64,000 nt of DNA from Gemmata massiliana (lineage in GTDB: Bacteria; Planctomycetota; Planctomycetia; Gemmatales; Gemmataceae). Under the pieces are notes generated by a model, which saw nothing but the letters and a program-made list of their open reading frames with translations, was not told the origin of the DNA and did no database searches. The position numbers and the translations under genes were made by a program. The stretch lies in the NCBI GenBank assembly GCA_000531095.1, contig HG799462.1:593545-657544 (forward strand), given 5' to 3'. Numbering within the stretch: position 1 is the stretch's first letter; every line of letters begins with the position of its first letter. Below are positions 7,426-16,576 of this stretch, piece by piece.

Positions 7426-9795
7426 ATGACAAGCCGTTGCCCAACCGCCGCCGAGATCCGAGCGTTCCTAGTCGCTACATCGGACGCCACGACGGACACC
7501 GGCCGGCACCTAAACGCGTGCGAGTCGTGTCAGCAACGGATGGCCAGAATCGTTCGGGGCGAACTGACGGCGGATGGGGCTGACGCCGACGAGGCGTTTG
7601 CGTTCGACGAGAAGACGCCGCCGGTCGTGCCGAAGTATTCGTTCAAGAAGCTTCTTGGGTCGGGGGGTATGGGGCAGGTTTGGAAGGCCAAGCAGCGCGT
7701 CCCAAGCCGCTTTGTAGCGGTCAAATTTTTCCGGAAGTCGGCGGCGGTTGTAGAGGTCATGGCCCGCGTCCGGAGCGAGGCCGATGCCGCCGGGAGGGTG
7801 CAACACCCCAACCTGGTCACCGTTTATGAAGTCAGCGAGAAGTCATCGGCCGGCCCCTTTATCGTCATGGAGTATGTGCAGGGTGGTACTCTCGCCGATC
7901 GCATCACCCGCGGGCCGGTCGAACCGGTTCAGGCATGCAGGTGGGTGCGAACGGTCGCAGCCGCAATCCATGTCGCGCACGGCAGAGGTGTTATTCACAG
8001 GGATCTCAAGCCGACGAACGTGTTGCTTACCGAGCACGGCGTGCCGAAGGTATCGGATTTTGGCATCGCTCTGTGCCGGGAAGCCGGCGATGGTCCGTCG
8101 GCCGCTGGAACGCTCCACTACATGGCTCCCGAGCAGGCCCGCGGGAAGTCGGTTGACCGCCGGGCGGACGTTTACTCTCTCGGCGTGATCCTGTTCGAGT
8201 TGCTGACTGGGCTCAAGCCATTTCCCGGTGAATCGCGCGAGGTCGTCTTACTTGCCCAAGAGCTACTCGCCCCGCCCCTTGCGGATAAGCACCGCAAGGT
8301 CGTGCCGAGGGCGGTTTCGGTCATTTGCCAGAAATGTCTGCACCCTAATCCGGATCGACGGTATACGTCTGCCGCCGAGTTGGCCGCTGATCTCGGCCGT
8401 CATCTCGCGGGCCGGCCGATCCAGGCCATGCCTGTAAATCGTCTGGAACGCGGGCGGATGTGGGTGAAACGGAACCGAGCATTGTCGGCCGCAGCCGTTC
8501 TTGGCATCTTGATTCTTTGCGTATCGATCCCTCTTCTCATCGTGTCGCGGCGGGAGGCCGAGCGACTCAGCGAGCTCGGCCTAAACTCGGAACTCAACCA
8601 ACTCGAAAAGGATTTGGAAACAGACATATACCTGCCGGACGGCGACCCGGTCACGGCACGGGCGTTCGAGCAGACGGTCGAAAAGTTGCGTCAGCACCAG
8701 TCGCTATTGAGTCGGGCACGCGGCTCTGAACTCGCCCACCTTCCGGCCGTGGCTGCGGACGCCCGGCGAGCTGCCGACGCGGGGAATTGGGTAGCGGCCG
8801 AAGCCGCAATCTCGAAGTGTCTGCGGGAACTCCGTCCGGTTTTTGACGAGATGCCGGAAGATGAGGCAAGGCTCCTCAATGCGAATCTATTGTTGGTCAA
8901 AAGTACCGCACAACGCAACCTCGGGCGGTTCGGTGAGGCAACCGAGTCGGTACGACTAGCCCGGGCGGAAGTCGAACGACCAATGGCCCCCGATAGTGCC
9001 AGCGAACAAGCGAGAGTCACACGGGACGCGTCGTTCGGTTTGGCTGCCTGTTTGTGGGTAACGAATCGGCAGAAGGAGGCCGGATCGGCTTACGCAGAGG
9101 GTGTGAAGCATGCCGAACGGCTGGCGAAAGCTCCCGGAAAGATGGAAGACCGGCTGGCACTCGCGTGGGGACTTGTGCACCAAGCCGAGTGCCTGCAAGC
9201 GGTGCCTGATCCCGACCGCCTGCTCTCCGACGCCGATCGCGGGTGCGGGTTACTAGAGCAAATTAGCCAGTCGTACCCCCAGTCCTCACGACTCGCCATG
9301 ATAGTCCCAGAGGCGAGGTTCATCGTCGCCGATCACACCCTGGGTTATGGCGACCTGGCAGCGGCCAGAACCCACGCGACCAAAGGCGTCACGCTCTTGC
9401 GTTCCGTTCGGGAGCGATTTCCAACTCGTCTTGCCCATTCGACATGCGAACCCGAAGGGTTGCGGCTTCTGGCCAACATCTCTCTGCGCGAAGGGCATAC
9501 TCAACAGGCAGTTGAGCTTGCCCGCTCGGCAGTTGTATCTGTCCGCGCTTGCCGTCAAGCCAACCCCAACGACGCTTATGTCTTGAAACAATCGGTCTTC
9601 GTAAACGACACTCTTGCAGATGCGATGGAAGCCGCAGGTCACCCGGCTGAGGCGATTGTCGCGCTGGAAGATGCGATTCGTGATGCGACGGAATTGGCCA
9701 CAGGACTGGGGGCGGAGGACACAATCGCTCCCTCAATTTCCAAACGCCGCCTGCGGCAGGCGAATCTGAAGGGAACACTTCAAAAGAATAAGTAA
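7426..9795 (+). CDS. Membrane Ser/Thr protein kinase (Hanks type)
   Basis: A 789-residue kinase. Residues 1-40 have a cysteine-containing zinc-finger-like segment (HLNACESCQQRM), as in anti-sigma factors. The kinase domain follows: Gly loop GSGGMG at 78-83, Lys100 (AVKFF), HRDLKPTN at 191-198 and DFG at 211-213, then APEQARG and the DVYSLG segment. All catalytic residues are present. One membrane helix lies near 353-375, then a long helical TPR-like extracytoplasmic region with no clear ligand site. Co-transcription with the sigma factor is likely, with a 12-base gap. Confidence 0.92.
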   Translation: MTSRCPTAAEIRAFLVATSDATTDTGRHLNACESCQQRMARIVRGELTADGADADEAFAFDEKTPPVVPKYSFKKLLGSGGMGQVWKAKQRVPSRFVAVKFFRKSAAVVEVMARVRSEADAAGRVQHPNLVTVYEVSEKSSAGPFIVMEYVQGGTLADRITRGPVEPVQACRWVRTVAAAIHVAHGRGVIHRDLKPTNVLLTEHGVPKVSDFGIALCREAGDGPSAAGTLHYMAPEQARGKSVDRRADVYSLGVILFELLTGLKPFPGESREVVLLAQELLAPPLADKHRKVVPRAVSVICQKCLHPNPDRRYTSAAELAADLGRHLAGRPIQAMPVNRLERGRMWVKRNRALSAAAVLGILILCVSIPLLIVSRREAERLSELGLNSELNQLEKDLETDIYLPDGDPVTARAFEQTVEKLRQHQSLLSRARGSELAHLPAVAADARRAADAGNWVAAEAAISKCLRELRPVFDEMPEDEARLLNANLLLVKSTAQRNLGRFGEATESVRLARAEVERPMAPDSASEQARVTRDASFGLAACLWVTNRQKEAGSAYAEGVKHAERLAKAPGKMEDRLALAWGLVHQAECLQAVPDPDRLLSDADRGCGLLEQISQSYPQSSRLAMIVPEARFIVADHTLGYGDLAAARTHATKGVTLLRSVRERFPTRLAHSTCEPEGLRLLANISLREGHTQQAVELARSAVVSVRACRQANPNDAYVLKQSVFVNDTLADAMEAAGHPAEAIVALEDAIRDATELATGLGAEDTIAPSISKRRLRQANLKGTLQKNK

Positions 9796-10080
9796 TTCCA
9801 AAAAGCTACTACGTTCTGTGATCACCTAACGACTACGGCATTAGGGCACACAGTTGATTATGGTCGCCATATCAACGGTGACGCCGTGCTCTTTCTTTCT
9901 GGAAGCTAAATGTGACGCTCGACCGCAGGCCGTCGCGGAGGCAAATCGCCTTCGGGACGACCGGGCATTGGTAATGGTTTTGCAACACGTTCGTTTAGTC
10001 CGCCTGCACCTTGGTGGGGACTGTCGGCTCCGTAGAGGGAAACCCCTCTCTGGTCCCGATAGTAACCTCGGAGTGTTCGC

Positions 10081-10383
10081 ATGCGGAACGCAAACGGCTC
10101 AGACTGGGTTCAAGAACTCGAACGCCTTGATGTTGTCGTCTCGGACGCGAACGCCTTCGGCGACGCGCTGGCCACGACTACCGACCCGGCTACGGTTCGG
10201 GCGGTCGTTAAGGTTTACCTCGACGACAAGCTGCCGGACACCCTCGACCAAACGGTGGCCGCGCTGGTCCAGACCGCCGAGATCTGGAAGCAGGCGTTCG
10301 CCGCTTTGTGGCAGGAGGGCCGCAGCGACCCGTTGGTGAAGCTGCTGTGCGCCACATACCGCCGCCAGCAAGCGGAGGGTTAA
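10081..10383 (+). CDS. Small acidic helical hypothetical protein
   Basis: A 100-residue protein with a helical, acidic composition (VYLDDKLPDTLDQTVAALVQ). The ATG follows CTCGGAGTGTTCGC. A hairpin of GAGGG/CCCTC type lies at about 10034-10050 upstream. Not recognised. It is the first of a same-strand series running to 16421, and may belong to that module. Confidence 0.6.
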   Translation: MRNANGSDWVQELERLDVVVSDANAFGDALATTTDPATVRAVVKVYLDDKLPDTLDQTVAALVQTAEIWKQAFAALWQEGRSDPLVKLLCATYRRQQAEG

Positions 10384-10556
10384 GTCAATCAGGGAAGCAC
10401 CGGCCCGGTCTTCCCGCCCTTGTTACGCCTCTAGCTTTCGAGAGGTCGGCAGCACATCTCAGCCGACCCGAGTCGCACATCCTTAGATCGATAGACAAGT
10501 TCCCCACATCCACCACACAATTCATTGCAGCCGAGCGCGACCCCGCGAATCGCCTG

Positions 10557-10931
10557 ATGCGTCTAATGCTGTGCGGCCGATTGGCTGACCACTCCGCACA
10601 GGAGATCCACTTGTTCAACCCCTTTGCCTTCATCCGCGAGAAGGCCCGCGAGTCGGTGCTCGCCGGCATTCACGACGCGCTCGTGCAAATCGACGCCTCC
10701 GCAAATCAGACCCCTCCGACAGTAACCACCGTTCCCACCCCCGCCCTCTCCGCGGGACCGTCGCCCGCGGCCTCGGATTCCGACATGGACACGTCGGGCG
10801 ATTCGCCCGAGGAGTCCTTGCAGGAACGGCTCGCCCGCGCTGCCGAGGCCGGCAATCCCCCTCAGCTACCACCCGCCCCGTCCGCACCCATTCGGGGCCG
10901 CGGTCGTCCACCGAAGGGCGACAAGCCGTGA
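10557..10931 (+). CDS. Hypothetical protein with AT-hook-like C-terminus
   Basis: The open frame runs from 10308, but its first 60 codons read like non-coding sequence, so I place the start at the ATG at 10557; the true start is uncertain because no ribosome site is evident. The N-terminal half is helical (EIHLFNPFAFIREKARESVL), the middle is Pro/Ser-rich and disordered, and the end, IRGRGRPPKGDKP, resembles an AT-hook DNA-binding tail. The stop overlaps the GTG of the next gene (GTGA). Confidence 0.5.
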   Translation: MRLMLCGRLADHSAQEIHLFNPFAFIREKARESVLAGIHDALVQIDASANQTPPTVTTVPTPALSAGPSPAASDSDMDTSGDSPEESLQERLARAAEAGNPPQLPPAPSAPIRGRGRPPKGDKP

Positions 10932-11584
10932 TCATCACTCCCAGGGATGTCGTTCTCATCAACGCTCTGTGTGGCCCCGTTCGCATGCTCTCGGGGGAGC
11001 AAATCTACTGCGGATGTCCAGGCTTTGAGACAAACACTCCGAGTAGACGACGGGCCACCCTTCGCCGCCTGGCGCTGCTCATCGAGAGGCGGTTGCTTGT
11101 CCGGCACCGGATGTCAGTGCGGCCCGCGTTGTGGCCGACGGAACCAATGGCTTGCTGGCCACCAGGAGGTGAAGAGTGCGATTTCAACGAGCTGGCTTCC
11201 AGGCTCGCCAAACGCTGGCAAGAAGCACCGATCTCAACGACCGTGTACCGAGCAACGAAACGCGCTGTGAACTTGTTTGGCGGTGTGCTTCGTGAACGCC
11301 CCGCCCCCGGCTACCAGGCGTCACACGACCTCGGGCTTTCCGCCGTCTACCTCCACTACCTCGTCAAGCGTCCCGACGAGGTCAAGCTGTGGAGGGGTGA
11401 GGACGAACTGCCCCGCAAGCGGTCACTCTCCGGTGGGCGCAAGCGTCCCGACGCTGTGCTTAGCGAGGGTAACCGCATAGTTCGTGCGATCGAATTTGGA
11501 GCGGCATACCCGGCTGAAAGGCTTCGAGAGTTTCACGACGACTGTGCCGGCCAGAACCCACCACTCGCCTACGAGATCTGGTAA
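10928..11584 (+). CDS. Replication-relaxation/MobC-like winged-helix protein
   Basis: A 218-residue protein starting at a GTG that overlaps the preceding stop by four bases. The N-terminus reads as a winged helix (ITPRDVVLINALCGPVRML then RRRATLRRLALLIERRLLV), and the C-terminus has a nuclease-like pattern (KRPDAVLSEGNRIVRAIEFG, AERLREFHDDC, LAYEIW). I recognise this layout from replication-relaxation family proteins on mobile elements. The role is inferred: DNA processing for the coupling-protein module downstream. Confidence 0.6.
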   Translation: MIITPRDVVLINALCGPVRMLSGEQIYCGCPGFETNTPSRRRATLRRLALLIERRLLVRHRMSVRPALWPTEPMACWPPGGEECDFNELASRLAKRWQEAPISTTVYRATKRAVNLFGGVLRERPAPGYQASHDLGLSAVYLHYLVKRPDEVKLWRGEDELPRKRSLSGGRKRPDAVLSEGNRIVRAIEFGAAYPAERLREFHDDCAGQNPPLAYEIW

Positions 11585-11587
11585 CGC

Positions 11588-12307
11588 ATGACCACAAACG
11601 ATGAAAACACAACTTCGCAACCTCTTCCCGACGGCCTCGACACGCTTGCTCGTCGAGACGCTGTGCTCGACCGAATCGACCGCTTTGGGATGACGACGGT
11701 TGCCGACACACACAAGCATGTCTGCCCCGAGATCACGCTTGGGGGCACCCGCAAATGGTTCGAACGCCTTGCGGCAGCCGGTTGGCTCAACGCCTTCCCG
11801 CTCATCGAACGTGAAAACTACTACGTCGCCGGTCTCGAAGCCGTGCGGACCAGAAACCTTCATCCCCGAAAGGCGAAGGCGTTTGGACCGCTCGCCAAAG
11901 TCACGGCCTACGGCACGATGTTGTATTGCACCCGATATCGGGTTCGAAAGATTACGGCACAAGAGTTTCGCACTGACTTTCCCGAGCTGTGCCGCGAGCA
12001 CACGAACGAAGCTCATTACTTCATCGAGCAGGCAACCCCAGCCCGCCTCGGCCTGCTTCTCATCGACCACGGTGCCGACGCGCGGCGACTGCCGGCAAAG
12101 GCCAGGAAGATCATCCGTGAGCGCGGCCAAGTGCCGGGATTTCGCAAGTTGTTCGCTGCGGACTTGTTCGTGATCTCGATTGCCTGCACGTCACCGAATC
12201 GGGCGAAGAAACTCCTCAAAGCCTTTCGCAAGAAGCCGTGTCACTTGGCCGAGGTGACCATTGAGACAGTTTCCGAGTTGCTTCAACTCAACGTCATGGA
12301 GGGTTGA
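11588..12307 (+). CDS. Hypothetical protein with N-terminal winged helix
   Basis: A 239-residue protein starting three bases after the previous stop. Residues 20-75 look like a winged helix (ARRDAVLDRIDRFGMTTVAD, then TRKWFERLAAAGWLNAF). The centre has FIEQATPARLGLLLIDHGAD, and the C-terminus is basic (RAKKLLKAFRKKP). Not recognised further. Its arrangement resembles the preceding gene, so the two may be partners or diverged paralogues acting at the same DNA site. Confidence 0.6.
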   Translation: MTTNDENTTSQPLPDGLDTLARRDAVLDRIDRFGMTTVADTHKHVCPEITLGGTRKWFERLAAAGWLNAFPLIERENYYVAGLEAVRTRNLHPRKAKAFGPLAKVTAYGTMLYCTRYRVRKITAQEFRTDFPELCREHTNEAHYFIEQATPARLGLLLIDHGADARRLPAKARKIIRERGQVPGFRKLFAADLFVISIACTSPNRAKKLLKAFRKKPCHLAEVTIETVSELLQLNVMEG

Positions 12308-13530
12308 AAGTGGCCTTCCCAAGTCGAAGCCCGATGCCCGATCCGCTCGACCTGAAGCAGGTGCAGGGGCTTGCAGAGTGTGAACTCAACGAGCGGGTGG
12401 AGTCACCCTACGCGAGTAGCCGCGCGGCCAAAGCCGCCCTGACGCTTGTTGTCGGCGTCAGCGTCGGAGCACTGACCGCCCGCCTGGCGTTTGGATTACT
12501 CTGCGAGGAAATCGCCGTCGCCTGGCGTATCAGTCTGCTTGTGGGGGCTGCCTACCTCGCGGTTGTGTGGGTGGCACACGCTTCACACCTGCGTTACGCA
12601 ACGTCTGTGTTCGCCCTCTGGATCTTCGTGGGGTTGTTCGCCTGGGGGCAGTCGTATCTTGTTGGTCCCGTTCACACGGTTCGTGTAGCGCTGGTCGTCT
12701 CGGCAGTAGTTTCGCTCGTCTGCACATCGCTTGTTACAGAACAGTATGTGTTTTATGCGACGGCAAACATGAGCCACCCTTGGGAGAAATCCCTTCGCTG
12801 GCGGACTTACTGGAAGAAGGTGAACCAGTTTCAAGCCGTGCCCAGCCGGCCAGACGTGACCTCGTTTCGGCGTCGAACGCTCATTGTTGCGGCCGGAGTG
12901 ACTTGCGGTTTGGCGATGAGTCGTTCACCACAGCCGCTGACGACCGCTTTGCTCGGATACGCTGCCGTCGTGGCCGGAACCGCGCTATTGTTCTGGCCCC
13001 AAGGCGTGTCACCGTTTGCGGCGTTGCGGGCATCGATTGCCGCAGTCCGGATGTTCCTGTCCTACTTGCCGACTCCAATCTTTGCACCCGGCGTGTTTCA
13101 ATTGCCCACTAAGTGGCTTCGCCGGTTCGAACCGCGTCAGGCACTGTGCGTGCTTGCCCTGCTCCCACTTGCGTGGGCCACAACGAACCTGCCGCCAATT
13201 TACACGGCTCCCCCAAAGACCGTGTCTCGAAGCTTCAACCGCGGTGCGACCTGGGAACAACTGCCGCCCATCACCGAGGACGAGAATGACTTTCTCAACT
13301 CGCTCCCGTTTGACGACCAGGAAGACTACGTCCGCGTGCTGATCGCCCGCAGGAAGGCAGAAACTCGCTTTGAACTGTCAAGCCGAAACGCTTACACGTT
13401 CGGACTCCTCGCTTCTCTCGTTGCCGGCAGTCTGCTTCCCCCGGCTGTGTTCTTACTCACGCTATTTGCAACTTCCGGCCCGCTCCTGGGCGCGTTCCAC
13501 ACCGCTTTTGAAAAAGGAAGCCAAGAATGA
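12304..13530 (+). CDS. Polytopic membrane protein of the coupling-ATPase module
   Basis: A roughly 400-residue protein with about eight hydrophobic segments: four closely spaced ones in the first 150 residues, then several around 190-250, 280-300 and 360-395. A hydrophilic loop of about 60 residues precedes the last pair. The TTG at 12304 overlaps the upstream stop (TTGA); ATG at 12334 is an alternative start. The next gene starts inside its stop (ATGA), so membrane protein and ATPase are probably translated together. It may be the membrane partner of the ATPase, as VirB6/TraG-type proteins are, but I see no family match. Confidence 0.65.
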   Translation: MKVAFPSRSPMPDPLDLKQVQGLAECELNERVESPYASSRAAKAALTLVVGVSVGALTARLAFGLLCEEIAVAWRISLLVGAAYLAVVWVAHASHLRYATSVFALWIFVGLFAWGQSYLVGPVHTVRVALVVSAVVSLVCTSLVTEQYVFYATANMSHPWEKSLRWRTYWKKVNQFQAVPSRPDVTSFRRRTLIVAAGVTCGLAMSRSPQPLTTALLGYAAVVAGTALLFWPQGVSPFAALRASIAAVRMFLSYLPTPIFAPGVFQLPTKWLRRFEPRQALCVLALLPLAWATTNLPPIYTAPPKTVSRSFNRGATWEQLPPITEDENDFLNSLPFDDQEDYVRVLIARRKAETRFELSSRNAYTFGLLASLVAGSLLPPAVFLLTLFATSGPLLGAFHTAFEKGSQE

Positions 13531-15026
13531 GCAAGCCTCGCAAAGTATCGAACGTCTTGTGGGACAACCGGGTTGATCGAATCCTTCACTCGACGAACGC
13601 GCTCGAGCGGCGTCACCTCTACCTTGGCCGAAGCCAGGCATACGGCTACCCGGCCTACCTCGACCGGAAACTGTTGCACCTCCACGCCTGGATTCACGGC
13701 GGGAGTGGGTCACGAAAAACGTCCTTGAGTTTTGCCACACTCATCACCCAACTCATTGCTGGCGAGTCCAAGCGTCGCCGGGACTGGCTGGAATCGCTGC
13801 CGCAAGGCGACCCGAACGAGGAAAAGGACGAGCGGTGCTCTGTGCTCGTATTAGACCTCAAAGGCGACTTAAGCCTGGCTCAGAACTGCTACGCCGAAGC
13901 GAAAGCCGCCGGCCTTCCCTTTGAGATGTTCACCAACGTGATCGGCCAGACAAGTCACGTATTTAATCCGCTCAACGACATCCACCTCGGCGCACTTGTG
14001 TCCGCGAACCAGCAGTGCCAAACGCTCCTCCAAGCTATGTCGGCCGAGTATGGCGCTGGTTACGGCCCCTCGTTCTTCTCGGCAATGAACGAGATTGTGT
14101 TGCTCTCCTACATGCAGAAGTTCGGCACGGGCCACTCGTTTCGCAGACTTTATGAACTGCTCAGTAACGAAAGCGATTACCCCGGCCTTCCATCCGATTG
14201 GAAGAACGCCCGGCACCTGCCGGCACTTGCCGGCCGCCTAGCCGGGGTGCATCCGTTGAACTTCGACGAAGAGGACCTGCGAGCCCGACCTGAGGTGGCC
14301 AAGAACGAGATTCGACTCCCGGACATGCTTCGCAAAAGCAAGGTGGTGTACTTCTTCCTCAGCCCGGCTGTCGAAAAGACGAGCGTGTCAACGATTGCAA
14401 AGCTCGTCCTCTACTGCCTCTTTGCTGCCGCAGCAAAGAGGGCGGCGGATGCGAAGCACCGGGTCTACATCTTCATCGATGAGTTTCAGCTCGTCGTTTC
14501 GGCAAACATGACGCTACTCCTTGAGCAGGCCCGATCGATGGATCTCAGTTTTATCCTTGCCCACCAAAATGTCGGCCAGCTCAAAGCCGATCGCGGCGCG
14601 GAACTGGTTGATACGGTGGAATCCTGCGTCGGTTTTGAGCAAGCGTTCAAGGTAGCTGGCGTTCGGGAGATGGAACGAATCAAAGAACTTTCTGGGAACA
14701 AAAGCGACTACGCTCCATCGTGGGACGACGAATCAGTGCGTTGGAACGAGACGATTGCACCGCGTCTGAGCGTGAATGACCTGATCGAAGCCAGCGCCGC
14801 CCCGTTTACGAGCTTGGTCCGTTTCAGCGAGGGAAGCGGCCTGTCGCAGTTTTCCGGCTACTGGCAGCCCGTAGTTGGCGAGTTTCACATCGCCGAGGAC
14901 GAATACCGGCTTCGACAACGTGCCGGTTGGCCAGACCTCGGCCCAGGAGCAATCACCGTGGAACCGATTGCAGCTAAGCCCCACCCCTATCGACGCCGCA
15001 GTCCCGGCTCTCGTGACGAGTCGTGA
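13527..15026 (+). CDS. VirD4/TraG-HerA-like DNA-translocating ATPase with altered Walker A
   Basis: A 499-residue P-loop ATPase. The Walker A region is GGSGSRKT at residues 58-65, with arginine where the invariant glycine before the lysine is expected. Walker B is clear (VYIFIDEFQ), followed by LILAHQNVGQL-type sensor sequence, and LVLDLKGDLS resembles T4CP/TrwB motifs. Such ATPases move DNA or select it for conjugative transfer. No relaxase or VirB4 homologue is visible nearby, so this may be part of a reduced transfer or a different DNA-handling system. ATGA overlap with the membrane-protein gene. Confidence 0.72.
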   Translation: MSKPRKVSNVLWDNRVDRILHSTNALERRHLYLGRSQAYGYPAYLDRKLLHLHAWIHGGSGSRKTSLSFATLITQLIAGESKRRRDWLESLPQGDPNEEKDERCSVLVLDLKGDLSLAQNCYAEAKAAGLPFEMFTNVIGQTSHVFNPLNDIHLGALVSANQQCQTLLQAMSAEYGAGYGPSFFSAMNEIVLLSYMQKFGTGHSFRRLYELLSNESDYPGLPSDWKNARHLPALAGRLAGVHPLNFDEEDLRARPEVAKNEIRLPDMLRKSKVVYFFLSPAVEKTSVSTIAKLVLYCLFAAAAKRAADAKHRVYIFIDEFQLVVSANMTLLLEQARSMDLSFILAHQNVGQLKADRGAELVDTVESCVGFEQAFKVAGVREMERIKELSGNKSDYAPSWDDESVRWNETIAPRLSVNDLIEASAAPFTSLVRFSEGSGLSQFSGYWQPVVGEFHIAEDEYRLRQRAGWPDLGPGAITVEPIAAKPHPYRRRSPGSRDES

Positions 15027-15074
15027 TAGTTCCTGCGGTCGTCGAATCTACCTACTTTCACACGGAGTTTTGAA

Positions 15075-16421
15075 ATGACCGTCCCAACCGCTGGATTGGA
15101 TTCTCTCCTGCCCACCCCGCCCAAAAACACCCCGTGGTATCGCAAGGCGTTCGTGGCAGCACTCGTCTGCGCGGGTCTTTTCGTCGCCGCCCGCTACGCC
15201 AAGCCGGCGATGGATGCGGCGACGACGCTTGTGCTGAGCCCAACACCGGTAGCCGCCGCTACCCCCGAAGACGACCCACCGCCAAACGAATCGCCGACAC
15301 GAACTCCTCCACAAAAGTCGGCCGCTGCTGCAAGCTACGAGAAGAAGCTTCGCACGGCCGAACAAGCTGCGAACGACACGAACCTCAACCAACGCCTCGC
15401 CGCTGCGAAGGCCGCACAGAAAGTGCTTACAGAACTCGGTAAAGAGATTAACGGTGTTCTCGACGAAGCGAACACCGAACTCGACCTCTGGAACAAAAAA
15501 GTGCCACCTCTCCTCACGAACGAGGAAGGCAAGTTTGTTGCTGGCAACCCAGAGTCCACCAAAGCGTTTAGAGCGCTACGCGACCTGGAACGCCCAGGGA
15601 CCTCTGACATCGTAAAGATCCGCACGGACGTCGAGATGCTCCTTGCAAACGTCGAGTCAGCGCAGAAGAATTCAAACAACTTGTGGGACAAGACCGCGGA
15701 AACAGAAAACCGTCTCAAGTCGCTCTTGTCTCAGTCGAAGTCACTTCGCGTTGCAGTGCGAGATTCTCGAGTTCAGCTCTGTGCCCTTGCCACCGCGGCA
15801 AAGCGTGACGGCAAATCAAGCGATCTGACATTGGAGCAAGCCATCGACCTCGTCGTCAACGACGAAGCGGTTGAAAAAGGCCGCTTGATTGCAAACGCCC
15901 GCGACATCTCCCGCCAGGCAAACGACAAGCTGCTGGCCGAGACCATCGCCGAAGCAGACCTTCGTGACGGCGAAACGTCGCGTAAAAGTGAGGCGGTGAA
16001 ACGAGAGATCAGCCGCAAAGAAGAGGAAGCCAAAGCGGACACCAAGCTTCGCGAAGCCGCAAAGGCCACGCTTCGAGCAAAGGCGAAGACCCCAGAAGTG
16101 CAACAAGACCTCGCCGTTTTCCTCGCCAAAGGCTACTCGCAGCCGCGAGCGGGAGGCAGTGGGTTCTTCGACCGCACCGCCGAGTCGGCCCCGGTCTCCT
16201 TCACTCGCTTGAAGACCGGCGGCTACCTCGACGACTCCACCGACGGGCTAAAGAAGCTTCTTCGCCTCGGCGCGGAACCCAACCGGGACAATGACCGGCC
16301 GAAGTGGAAGTTCAACCCCCACCGCCTCGACTCTTCAAACGAGGAGTTTCTGAAGCGTGTTCAGGGTATGCTACGGGATCTCGGGCCGGTAATGGTTGAA
16401 GAAGGGATGCTTGCGAAGTAA
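15075..16421 (+). CDS. Membrane-anchored coiled-coil protein
   Basis: A 448-residue protein with a short cytoplasmic N-terminus, a single membrane helix at about residues 30-48 (AFVAALVCAGLFVAARYA), a Pro/Thr-rich linker and then about 300 residues of Ala/Glu/Lys/Arg-rich coiled coil, ending in a small folded tail. It follows the ATPase by 48 bases. Probably a structural partner of the membrane protein and ATPase. The function is unknown. Confidence 0.65.
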   Translation: MTVPTAGLDSLLPTPPKNTPWYRKAFVAALVCAGLFVAARYAKPAMDAATTLVLSPTPVAAATPEDDPPPNESPTRTPPQKSAAAASYEKKLRTAEQAANDTNLNQRLAAAKAAQKVLTELGKEINGVLDEANTELDLWNKKVPPLLTNEEGKFVAGNPESTKAFRALRDLERPGTSDIVKIRTDVEMLLANVESAQKNSNNLWDKTAETENRLKSLLSQSKSLRVAVRDSRVQLCALATAAKRDGKSSDLTLEQAIDLVVNDEAVEKGRLIANARDISRQANDKLLAETIAEADLRDGETSRKSEAVKREISRKEEEAKADTKLREAAKATLRAKAKTPEVQQDLAVFLAKGYSQPRAGGSGFFDRTAESAPVSFTRLKTGGYLDDSTDGLKKLLRLGAEPNRDNDRPKWKFNPHRLDSSNEEFLKRVQGMLRDLGPVMVEEGMLAK

Positions 16422-16444
16422 CGCGTGAGTAAGGCTCCATCTCG

Positions 16445-16466
16445 TCACCGCCTTTCGGGGCGGTGA
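16445..16466 (+). terminator. Hairpin after the coupling-ATPase module
   Basis: TCACCGCC and GGCGGTGA form an 8-bp perfect stem with a 6-base loop, followed by a GTCGTTTTC stretch that is only weakly T-rich. It lies 23 bases after the last gene of the module and before the HNH gene. Confidence 0.6.
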
Positions 16467-16576
16467 TGTCGTTTTCGGAACCGGAAACTGTTCCGCAACA
16501 ACGTTTTGTGTCACCCAGTTAACGCCGGGCCCTCCGCCGACAGACGTAGAATATCCTTAACAAAAGGAGAATTGTG

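Noticed and set aside
13527-15026. FtsK-type chromosome translocase
   Set aside because: No FtsK gamma domain or N-terminal membrane helices; motifs fit VirD4/HerA-like ATPases better.
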